Below, piece after piece: positions 24,879-32,204 of a stretch of 64,000 nucleotides of DNA. The first letter of the stretch is position 1, and every line of letters starts with the position of its first letter. Source of the stretch: Flavobacterium sp. Root420 (GTDB lineage: Bacteria > Bacteroidota > Bacteroidia > Flavobacteriales > Flavobacteriaceae); the NCBI RefSeq assembly GCF_001427905.1, contig NZ_LMEF01000030.1, positions 124,001 through 188,000 on the forward strand. The letters are read 5' to 3'. Under the pieces are notes generated by a model. It was given only the letters and a program-made list of their open reading frames with translations, was not told the origin of the DNA and made no database searches. The position numbers and the translations under genes are program-made.

Positions 24879-27800
24879 TTAGAAAGTTACGTTCAGGCCC
24901 GAAATGAATGTTTTAGAGTTTGGATAAGAACCAAAATCAATTCCCGGGTATAAGTTGTTTTGTTCGTATGAGCTTACTTCTGGATCATAACCAGTATATT
25001 TAGTCCATGTAATTAGGTTTTCAGCAGATACATAAAATTTTACACTCTTAGTTCCCAATTTTTTAGAAATACTTTTAGGTAATCTATATCCCAAAGTGAT
25101 TAGCTTTAATCTTAAGAAAGAAGCATCTTCGACATAACGTTCTGAAACGATTCCAAGAGGAGAACTTGTTGCTCTCGGAATTTCATTGCTTGGGTTAGCT
25201 GTTGTCCAACGGTCTTCAAGGGTAACGTTGGCATTTGTTCCAAGAGTCGAAATTTCTAATTGCTGATTCAGTGCATTAAAGATTTTTCCGCCATAAGCGC
25301 CTTGGAAAGAAAAATTAAGATCAAAGTCATTGTAAGAAATGGTGTTACTGAAACTTCCAACAAATTTTGGCTGAGAAGTTCCAAGATTTCCTTTGTCAAG
25401 GGCTGTAATAACGCCATCTCCATTCGTATCAACATATCTTCTGTCACCCACTTTTGTATTGGCTAAACTGTTTATTTTTGGTTGTGTGTTAACTTCTTCC
25501 TGAGTCTGGAAAATTCCATTCGTTTTGTATCCCCAGAAAGTTCCTAAAGGCAGTCCTACTTTTACCGTTACAGGTTGTTGTTGTAATAAGGAACCATTTG
25601 GAACGATTGGGAAAAATTGATCAACTCCATTTCCTATCGAAACAACTTTGTTTTTATTGGCAGAGAAAACGAAGTTAGAATTCCATGAAAAGTTTTCTGT
25701 TTTGATGTTTTCTGTAATCAAACCAATCTCAATACCTTTATTTTCAACTCCACCAATATTCTGTAGGACAGTTGCATAGCCTGAAGTCAATGGAACTGGT
25801 ACATTGATTAACAAATCGTTTGTTTTCTTGTAATAAACATCAAAAACAAAATTGATTCTTCGATCTAATAATGATAAGTCTAAACCAATATTATACTGAT
25901 TTGTTTTTTCCCATTTCAAATCCGGGTTTGCCAGTCGGGTAGGAGCTAATCCTGTTTGTAGTGTTCCTCCAAAAGCATAGTTCACAGAACCCATTTGCGC
26001 AAGAGAAAGATAATTTCCAATTTCCTGGTTTCCAGTTGTTCCTGCTGTTATTCTAAGTTTGGCTTCTGTTACACCTTTGATGTTGTTGGCAAAATCTTCA
26101 TCGGTAATATTCCACGAAAATCCAGCAGATGGGAAATAACCCCAAAGTGATTCTGATCCAAATCTTGAAGAACCATCGGCACGCCCGGAAAGTGTAAAAT
26201 TGTATTTTCCTTTATAGGAATAGTTTACTCTTGCCAGCCATGATTTTAAAACACTTTCGAAAGCATCGCTATAAGGTTTTACCGGAACACCATCTTGTAA
26301 AGCGTTATAGGTATTGGCGTCATTTACAAAAGTGTTGGCGCCTGCATTTACCACTTCGCCTTTTGTGTATTGAAGTGTATATCCTCCCAAGGCAGAAAAC
26401 TTATGATTATCACCGAAGTTAGTATTGTAGTTTAATGTGTTCTCATTCAATACTGAACTTACTAAACGATCTCCAACTGAGGCTAAACCTTTAGTTCCGG
26501 CTCCGGTAGTTGTAGTTGCTGGTGCATAATAATTTTGTTTGGTATCAAGAACATCTCCGCTAACAGCAACTTTTGCAGTAAGTTTTTTGGTTATTTTATA
26601 TTCACCAAATAAGTTGGTCAAAATTCTGTTGATTTTAGTTTCATTAGTGGTATTCTCTAAATCATTAATCGGATTTGGAATAATTCCATTAACTGCAGTT
26701 GCATAAGGATTATTAGTTAAATTATAACTTCCATCAGGATTTTTAATAGGAACCACAGGAGGTTGATATAAGGCAACAACTAACGGGTTTGGTTGTCTAC
26801 CGGCAGAAGACCCGCCGTTTGTTCCAACACCATTTGCAACCGAATTGCTATAATTAGCATTTACACCAAATTTAAAATTCTGAGAATAATTTCTTTCGTA
26901 ATTGACACGAAGGGAAATTCTTTTGAAATCTGAAGCGATTACAATTCCTTCCTGTTGAAAATAACCTGCTGAAATGGCATATCTGGAACGTTCATCTCCG
27001 CCTGAAAAAGACAATTGGTGGTTTTGAACCGGTGCAGCAGTTCTAAAAACGGCATCTTGCCAGTCATAACTTCCCGAAGTTTTAAAAGCTTCTATTTGAG
27101 CTGCAGAAAATGAAGGTGCCTGACCAATACTTGCCTGAACGTCATTACGTAAACTTGCCCATTGGCTGGCATTCATAACATGCAACTTTTTTGAAACGTT
27201 CGCGAAACCAAAGTATCCCTGGTAAGAGATATTATCCTGACCTTTTGTTCCTTTTTTAGTAGTAACAATGACTACTCCGTTTGCCCCACGTGACCCGTAG
27301 ATAGCAGTTGCAGAGGCATCTTTAAGCACTTCGATAGATTCTATATCACCTGGATTAATAGTAGATAAAACATTTACAGTGGCTCCCGCATAAGCGACTC
27401 CGGCAGTACTATTGTTGTTATCATTGTATATTAAAACTCCGTCAACAACATAAAGTGGTTCGTTACCTGCTGTAATAGAGTTTCCTCCTCTGATACGAAC
27501 GCTTGAAGAAGCTCCGGGACGGCCAGAACTTTGTGTAACTACAACCCCAGGAATGGCACCACGTAATAAATTATCTGCCGATGAGGTAACCTGAGATAAA
27601 TTTGCTTTTGGAACCGAAGCTACAGAACCTGTAATGTCTTTTCTCTTTTGAGAACCGTATCCAACTACTACTAATTCATCTAATTCCTGACGTTCTTCTT
27701 TTAAATGAATCGTCACAGGATTTTTATCAACAATTATCTCAGTTTTTTTATATCCAATATAACTTATGATTAATGTATAAGGTAATTTTTGACCTGTCTG

Positions 27801-28010
27801 AAAATAAAATTTTCCTTCTGCGTCGGTTTGAACGCCGTGTGTTGTTCCTTTAATAACGACAGAAGCTCCAATAATGGGCTGATTAGTAACATCATCTACA
27901 ACAGTTCCGTCTAATTTAGATTGTATAAGTGGTGTCGTATTTTGAGCATTAACCCCGGCCGTCAGAAGCAGGAGAAATAGTATTGAGTATGTTTTTAAAT
28001 TTTTTTTCAT
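24879..28010 (-). CDS. SusC/RagA family TonB-dependent transporter, first gene of the sulfatase operon
   Basis: About 1043 aa from the ATG at 28010. A longer frame reaches 28067, but 28010 starts a normal signal peptide (MKKNLKTYSILFLLLLTAGVNAQ) and the extra part overlaps the leader. Carboxypeptidase-regulatory-like domain (LDGTVVDDVTNQPIIGASVVIKGT), VVGYGSQKRKD, plug with LYVVDGVLIY and EVLKDASATAIYGSRGANGVVIVTTKKG, then barrel ending SGLNVTF. Outer-membrane uptake with its SusD partner. It has a long 5' leader (about 500 nt) carrying the cysteine mini-ORF, hairpin and second mini-ORF. Confidence 0.95.
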   Translation of the reverse strand: MKKNLKTYSILFLLLLTAGVNAQNTTPLIQSKLDGTVVDDVTNQPIIGASVVIKGTTHGVQTDAEGKFYFQTGQKLPYTLIISYIGYKKTEIIVDKNPVTIHLKEERQELDELVVVGYGSQKRKDITGSVASVPKANLSQVTSSADNLLRGAIPGVVVTQSSGRPGASSSVRIRGGNSITAGNEPLYVVDGVLIYNDNNNSTAGVAYAGATVNVLSTINPGDIESIEVLKDASATAIYGSRGANGVVIVTTKKGTKGQDNISYQGYFGFANVSKKLHVMNASQWASLRNDVQASIGQAPSFSAAQIEAFKTSGSYDWQDAVFRTAAPVQNHQLSFSGGDERSRYAISAGYFQQEGIVIASDFKRISLRVNYERNYSQNFKFGVNANYSNSVANGVGTNGGSSAGRQPNPLVVALYQPPVVPIKNPDGSYNLTNNPYATAVNGIIPNPINDLENTTNETKINRILTNLFGEYKITKKLTAKVAVSGDVLDTKQNYYAPATTTTGAGTKGLASVGDRLVSSVLNENTLNYNTNFGDNHKFSALGGYTLQYTKGEVVNAGANTFVNDANTYNALQDGVPVKPYSDAFESVLKSWLARVNYSYKGKYNFTLSGRADGSSRFGSESLWGYFPSAGFSWNITDEDFANNIKGVTEAKLRITAGTTGNQEIGNYLSLAQMGSVNYAFGGTLQTGLAPTRLANPDLKWEKTNQYNIGLDLSLLDRRINFVFDVYYKKTNDLLINVPVPLTSGYATVLQNIGGVENKGIEIGLITENIKTENFSWNSNFVFSANKNKVVSIGNGVDQFFPIVPNGSLLQQQPVTVKVGLPLGTFWGYKTNGIFQTQEEVNTQPKINSLANTKVGDRRYVDTNGDGVITALDKGNLGTSQPKFVGSFSNTISYNDFDLNFSFQGAYGGKIFNALNQQLEISTLGTNANVTLEDRWTTANPSNEIPRATSSPLGIVSERYVEDASFLRLKLITLGYRLPKSISKKLGTKSVKFYVSAENLITWTKYTGYDPEVSSYEQNNLYPGIDFGSYPNSKTFISGLNVTF

Positions 28011-28068
28011 TTCTTTGTACTGGTTTAAGTAATTAACAAGACGCCCTGGGCACTGATTTTTCAGCACT

Positions 28069-28116
28069 CTAAATGTGTTCTTGATTTAGCGATAAATATT
28101 CTTTAAGCCTCGCCAT
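28069..28116 (-). CDS. Conserved leader mini-ORF 2, 15 aa (MARLKEYLSLNQEHI)
   Basis: ATG at 28116, TAG at 28069-28071. It shares MA[KR]LKEYLSL with the 13-aa ORF at 14223-14264. The start codon lies in the 3' arm of a perfect 10-bp hairpin. It stops 58 bp before the SusC ATG. Peptide-level conservation between two otherwise diverged leaders is the reason for calling it. Confidence 0.6.
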   Translation of the reverse strand: MARLKEYLSLNQEHI

Positions 28117-28137
28117 TTCTGTTGCCGCAGAAATGGC
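28112..28137 (-). promoter_or_regulatory. Leader hairpin with CGGCAA loop (SusC copy)
   Basis: On minus: GCCATTTCTG, loop CGGCAA, CAGAAATGGC, a perfect 10-bp stem burying the mini-ORF 2 AUG. On plus the same hairpin is followed by TTTTTTT (28138-28144) and would act as a perfect intrinsic terminator for antisense transcription. The matching element at 14260-14286 keeps the loop and most pairs. Confidence 0.65.
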
Positions 28138-28345
28138 TTTTTTTATTTATATACAGCAGCGATGCATCTTTTTCATTTTTCAGGTATTTAGTTATTAATT
28201 AATTATTTTTTTTGATTTATAGGTATAGTTTCAAGAATCATTTCAATACAAATAAATGTATCAGATAGATCTTTGGAATTTTCAATAAGAATTTTTATGG
28301 TGAATTTTAAATAGTTTCGTTTTTGGTTCCGATTTAATAATGAAT

Positions 28346-28385
28346 AAAAAAACCGCTAAACGAAAAAAAAATGCTGAGATTTAGC
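28346..28385 (-). terminator. Possible leader attenuator overlapping the MCFCC stop codon
   Basis: On minus: GCTAAA (28380-28385, covering part of the last Cys codon and the TAA stop), a 19-nt loop, TTTAGC (28355-28360), then GG and T7 (28346-28352). A ribosome held at the Cys codons would cover the first arm. The stem is short and the loop is large, and the sulfatase leader has no equally clear equivalent, so this is tentative. Confidence 0.3.
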
Positions 28386-28398
28386 AACAGAAGCACAT
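28381..28398 (-). CDS. Cysteine leader mini-ORF 1: MCFCC-stop
   Basis: Reading minus: ATG TGC TTC TGT TGC TAA. It is equivalent to MCSCC-stop at 14431-14448; the three Cys codons keep identical bases (TGC, TGT, TGC) while the middle codon changed. It is preceded by an ATAAC-N7-GTTAT hairpin, as in the other leader. Probably a regulatory peptide whose translation rate reports charged tRNA-Cys. Confidence 0.6.
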   Translation of the reverse strand: MCFCC

Positions 28399-28504
28399 AT
28401 AACAAAATGCGTTATAAGTATTTTTTTTTTGAAGATTTAAATACGATATGCTTTCGGTTGTTTTCAAAATATAGTTTTTTTGGTTTCAAATATGATTTTA
28501 AACT

Positions 28505-28550
28505 CTACTAATCCTATAGACAAAGTTAATTTTAATCTAATAAAAACCAA
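28505..28550 (-). promoter_or_regulatory. Promoter and sulfur palindrome of the SusC-SusD-sulfatase operon
   Basis: The -7 box TAACTTTG (28521-28528) and -33 TTG (28548-28550) have a 19-nt spacer, the same box and spacing as at 14560-14589. CTATAGGATTAGTAG (28505-28519) lies at the expected start of transcription. This gives a leader of about 500 nt before the SusC ATG. Confidence 0.65.
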
Positions 28551-28559
28551 AAAAAACTT

Positions 28560-28892
28560 AATTTTTTTTTCTTACAGCAGGAAATAAAGGGCGAAATTCA
28601 AAATTTTTAATTTGTAATTATTTGTAAATCAATTAATTGAATTCGTTTTTTTTAAAATGAAAAATGTTAAATCCATACTCATATGAGGCTTTAAAATGTA
28701 GTATTTTATACTTGTTTTTTATGTTTTGATTATTAGTTTAATTATGCAAACTGATACAAAAACGTCTGAAAAGCAATTATTTAAAAATATTGGTGCCTTT
28801 TTGAGCAAACTAAAATTCAATATTTCAAAGTATTTAAAAAAAAATAGAAAGGAATATTTTTTTTAAAGCTAATTCCAAAAGCAACAAGATTT
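28560..28892. other. Intergenic region between the divergent sulfur and nitrate regions
   Basis: Very AT-rich. A 40-codon plus-strand ORF at 28744-28866 (starts MQTDTKTSEKQLFKNIGAFL, Lys/Phe-rich) is open but has no RBS-like or family evidence; in this composition it may be chance. A small palindrome CTCATATGAG occurs near 28679. Nothing else is recognised. Confidence 0.3.
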
Positions 28893-28929
28893 AAATACTT
28901 GGTATTTAGTTATTTAGTAATATATTTTT
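28893..28929 (+). promoter_or_regulatory. Candidate promoter of the first narK gene
   Basis: TATTTTTG at 28922-28929 fits the -7 box. An inverted repeat AAATAC-TTG-GTATTT (28893-28907) lies about 35 bp upstream of the likely start and could be a regulator site; its spacing differs from the two Crp/Fnr-like motifs found elsewhere. Confidence 0.4.
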
Positions 28930-29036
28930 GCTTAATTTTATAAGGCTCAATTTTCATAAGCAAAAAAATATCTATTTTTTGACTGATTTATAGCGATTTA
29001 CGTTTTGAAAAATAATCTACTTAAATACTATATTCT

Positions 29037-30509
29037 ATGGCAAATCTTTCACAATCACATCGCATTCTTTTTTTCAATACATTAGGTTTTATGGTTTGTT
29101 TCGCCTGTTGGACACTCAACGGCGTTTTAGTAACTTTTTTAAATGATCGTGGTATTTTTGAATGGAGTGTCGTCGAAATAGGATGGTTGTTGGGAATTCC
29201 GATTTTAACTGGTTCTATTATGCGATTGCCAATGGGAATTTTAACCGATAAATATGGGGGAAAACCAGTTTTTTCATGCTTGTTAATTCTAAGTTCAATT
29301 CCGTTATTTTTACTTCCTTTTGCAACCAACTTTTGGACATTTGCAATTTTAAGTTTCCTTTTCGGAATGGTGGGTACCAGTTTTGCCATTGGCGTAGGAT
29401 ATACTTCGATCTGGTATCCAAAAGAATGGCAGGGAAGGGCATTGGGAATTTTCGGAATGGGAAGTTCAGGAGCAGCTTTGACAACATTTTTAGCACCAAC
29501 TTTACTTAACAATTTTACAGAGAATGATCCGGAAAATGGATGGAAATGGCTGCCTGTTATTTATGGAATTGCTTTATTAGCGACAGGAATTGTATTTTTT
29601 ATTTTTACAACAAATAAGAAAGTAGAAGCAACATCTAAAACAATCAAACAATTATTGCAGCCTTTAAAAAGCGTTCGGGTCTGGCGTTTTGGACTATACT
29701 ATTTTCTTGTTTTTGGTTCTTTTGTCAGTTTTTCACAATGGTTATTGCCCAATTTTATGAATGTATATCACACTACATTAGTCACCGGAGGTCTGTTTGC
29801 AGCATTTTTTAGTTTACCAACTGGCGTAATCAGAGCCTATGGTGGTTTTTTATCAGATCGTTTTGGAGCGCGAAAAGTAATGTATTGGGTATTGAGTTCT
29901 TCAGTCGTTTTAAGTTTTTTATTAATGTTTCCGAAGATGGAAATTACTACTGCCGGATCGGGTTTATTGGCTTCTAAAGCAGGAACAGTTACAAAGGTTT
30001 CAGAAGATCAGATTGTAGTTGGCGATAAAACGTATGCCATAACAAAAGATGATAAAGAGGCAGAACATAGTAAAATTTTACCTTCAAAAAAATCATGGCA
30101 AGAAGTAGTTGTGCAACAAAACCAACAAATTCAAAAGAAAGATTTATTGGCAGAAGGAATAACTCAAATTCATTTTGAAGCCAATATGTGGATTTACTTA
30201 GCACTCGTTATTTTAATTGGTGCGGCTTGGGGAATAGGCGCCGCTGCGGTATACAAACATATTCCGGATTATTTTCCAAATGAGGTCGGAGTAATTGGTG
30301 GAATGGTGGGCATGTTGGGTGGTTTAGGAGGTTTTTTCGGGCCCATTATTTTCGGATATTTATTAAGTTTTACGGGTTTTTGGACGAGTTCGTGGGTATT
30401 TATTTTAGCAATTTCGTTAATATGCCTGATTTGGATGCATCGTGTTGTGGTTAATTTAATGAAAGAGAAGTCTCCTGAATACGCAAAAGACATGGATAGA
30501 AAAAGTTAA
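29037..30509 (+). CDS. NarK-type nitrate/nitrite MFS transporter, copy 1
   Basis: 490 aa, 12 predicted membrane segments. Nitrate/nitrite-porter signatures: GVGYTSIWYPKEWQGRALGIFGMGSSGAA in the first half and GVIGGMVGMLGGLGGFFGPIIFG in the second. Unusual for the family, about 75 residues (roughly 315-390) lie between two membrane segments and look beta-rich (AGTVTKVSEDQIVVGDKTYA), then basic/Gln-rich. The same insert is seen in copies 2 and 4. It probably imports nitrate or exports nitrite at the inner membrane. Monocistronic, with its own terminator. Confidence 0.92.
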   Translation: MANLSQSHRILFFNTLGFMVCFACWTLNGVLVTFLNDRGIFEWSVVEIGWLLGIPILTGSIMRLPMGILTDKYGGKPVFSCLLILSSIPLFLLPFATNFWTFAILSFLFGMVGTSFAIGVGYTSIWYPKEWQGRALGIFGMGSSGAALTTFLAPTLLNNFTENDPENGWKWLPVIYGIALLATGIVFFIFTTNKKVEATSKTIKQLLQPLKSVRVWRFGLYYFLVFGSFVSFSQWLLPNFMNVYHTTLVTGGLFAAFFSLPTGVIRAYGGFLSDRFGARKVMYWVLSSSVVLSFLLMFPKMEITTAGSGLLASKAGTVTKVSEDQIVVGDKTYAITKDDKEAEHSKILPSKKSWQEVVVQQNQQIQKKDLLAEGITQIHFEANMWIYLALVILIGAAWGIGAAAVYKHIPDYFPNEVGVIGGMVGMLGGLGGFFGPIIFGYLLSFTGFWTSSWVFILAISLICLIWMHRVVVNLMKEKSPEYAKDMDRKS

Positions 30510-30536
30510 ACTGATTTTATACTATCAATATTTTAT

Positions 30537-30573
30537 AAAGCTTGTCTCATTAATTTAAGAGACAAGCTTTTTT
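30537..30573 (+). terminator. Terminator after narK copy 1
   Basis: AAAGCTTGTCTC and GAGACAAGCTTT form a 12-bp stem followed by TTTTTATT, 28 bp after the stop codon. The narK2 promoter region follows, so the two genes are separate units. Confidence 0.88.
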
Positions 30574-30614
30574 ATTACTTCATTTTTCTGCATAAAGGAT
30601 ATAAATATCGTTAT

Positions 30615-30658
30615 ATGATATATGTCATTTTCTAGGAGTACATAAGGCTATAATTTTG
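30615..30658 (+). promoter_or_regulatory. Promoter of the narK2-molybdoenzyme operon with ATGAT-N4-GTCAT site
   Basis: The 5-4-5 palindrome ATGAT-ATAT-GTCAT (30615-30628) lies 22 bp before the -7 box TAATTTTG (30651-30658), centred near -42 of the expected start, the class-II activator position of Crp/Fnr proteins. The same arms and geometry appear at 62884-62897 before the second porin. Confidence 0.6.
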
Positions 30659-30710
30659 CTCCAAATGAGAATGCAGTGTCTCATTATTAAGTCATTTTAA
30701 AAGCCTTTTT

Positions 30711-32183
30711 ATGAGCGGTTTATCTCAATCCCATCGAATTTTATTTTTAAACACACTTGCTTTTACTATATGTTTTGCCTGCTGGACATTAAATGGTGTG
30801 CTTGTCACTTATCTTGTTGATAAAGGTATTTTTAACTGGACAGTTGTAGAAACCGGCTGGTTGTTAGGAATTCCTATTTTATCCGGTTCAATATTCCGAC
30901 TTCCAATAGGAATATTAACAGATAAATATGGTGGTAAAATTGTTTTTACCGTTTTACTATTGTTATGTTCTGTACCGCTTTTTCTGCTTCCGTTTGCCAA
31001 TTCATTTTGGAGTTTTGCAGTTCTAAGTTTTTTCTTCGGATTGGTAGGAACCAGTTTTGCTGTTGGAATTGGTTATACTTCAGTATGGTATCCAAAAAGT
31101 GGGCAGGGAAGAGCTTTAGGCATCTTTGGAATGGGAAATGCCGGTGCGGCGATTACTACTTTTATAGCCCCGACTTTATTAAATAACCTCTCAGAAAAAG
31201 ATCCCATAAATGGCTGGAAAACATTGCCTGTTATTTATGGTGGCGCTTTAGTACTGATAGGATTGCTTTTTATTGTTGTTGCTAAAAACAAAACCAATCA
31301 GGCAGCTTCAAAATCAATAACCGATTTATTATCTCCACTTAAAAATATCCGTGTCTGGCGTTTTGGCGCATACTACTTTTTAGTCTTCGGTTTCTTCGTA
31401 GCCTATTCACAATGGCTCTTACCCAATTTTATGAATGTTTATCACACTTCCTTAGTTATGGGCGGAATGTTTGCAACTATGTTTAGTTTGCCATCCGGCG
31501 TAATCAGGGCTTTTGGAGGTTATTTATCCGATAAATTCGGAGCTAGAAAAGTCATGTATTGGGTTCTCGGCTCCTCAATAGTAATCAGTTTTTTATTGAT
31601 GTTTCCTAAGATGGAAGTGTTTACAACGGGGCCGGGAGTTATGGCTTCTACAAATGGAATTGTTACCGAAGTTTCCGCTAATGAAATAATAGTAAACGGT
31701 AAAGCACATAAAGTTTCAGAGAAACAGATCAGCGATAATAACGAAACTTCAATTTTTCCAATAAAAAATTCCTGGCAGGAAATCGTGGTAAAACAGAATC
31801 AGGAAGTCAAAAAGAAAGAATTATTAGCACAAGGCATTACCCAAATTAAGTTTAACGCCAATCTTTGGGTGTATGTGGTTTTGGTAATCCTGATAGGAGT
31901 TTCGTGGGGAATTGGAAAGGCCGCAGTATACAAACACATTCCGGAATATTTTCCAAATGAAGTTGGAGTGGTTGGCGGAATGGTTGGTTTAATTGGTGGA
32001 CTTGGCGGATTTATGGGGCCAATAATTTTTGGTTACCTGCTAAATGCTACAGGGCTATGGACCAGTTCCTGGATTTTCATTTTCGCAGTCTCCGTTCTTT
32101 GTTTGCTCTGGATGCACCGAACAATTATAAAGGCAATGCGAATTAAATCGCCGGAATTTACCAGAGATATAGAAGATAAATAA
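30711..32183 (+). CDS. NarK-type nitrate/nitrite MFS transporter, copy 2
   Basis: 490 aa, the same length as copy 1 and clearly its paralogue throughout (MSGLSQSHRILFLNTLAFTICFACWTLNGVLVTY...). Signatures GIGYTSVWYPKSGQGRALGIFGMGNAGAA and GVVGGMVGLIGGLGGFMGPIIFG. It has the same non-membrane insert (NGIVTEVSANEIIVNGKAHK followed by a basic stretch). First gene of a co-directional run to 38596, so transport is coupled with the molybdoenzyme module. Confidence 0.92.
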   Translation: MSGLSQSHRILFLNTLAFTICFACWTLNGVLVTYLVDKGIFNWTVVETGWLLGIPILSGSIFRLPIGILTDKYGGKIVFTVLLLLCSVPLFLLPFANSFWSFAVLSFFFGLVGTSFAVGIGYTSVWYPKSGQGRALGIFGMGNAGAAITTFIAPTLLNNLSEKDPINGWKTLPVIYGGALVLIGLLFIVVAKNKTNQAASKSITDLLSPLKNIRVWRFGAYYFLVFGFFVAYSQWLLPNFMNVYHTSLVMGGMFATMFSLPSGVIRAFGGYLSDKFGARKVMYWVLGSSIVISFLLMFPKMEVFTTGPGVMASTNGIVTEVSANEIIVNGKAHKVSEKQISDNNETSIFPIKNSWQEIVVKQNQEVKKKELLAQGITQIKFNANLWVYVVLVILIGVSWGIGKAAVYKHIPEYFPNEVGVVGGMVGLIGGLGGFMGPIIFGYLLNATGLWTSSWIFIFAVSVLCLLWMHRTIIKAMRIKSPEFTRDIEDK

Positions 32184-32204
32184 TAAAATTAAACAAAGAA
32201 TAAT

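Noticed and set aside
28112..28144. Hairpin plus T7 on plus as a normal gene terminator
   Set aside because: No plus-strand gene lies upstream; on minus the same hairpin is a conserved leader element, so the T-run may be incidental.
29021..29512. 163-aa minus ORF over narK1
   Set aside because: Antisense to a clear NarK gene, Pro/Lys-rich shadow with no domain.
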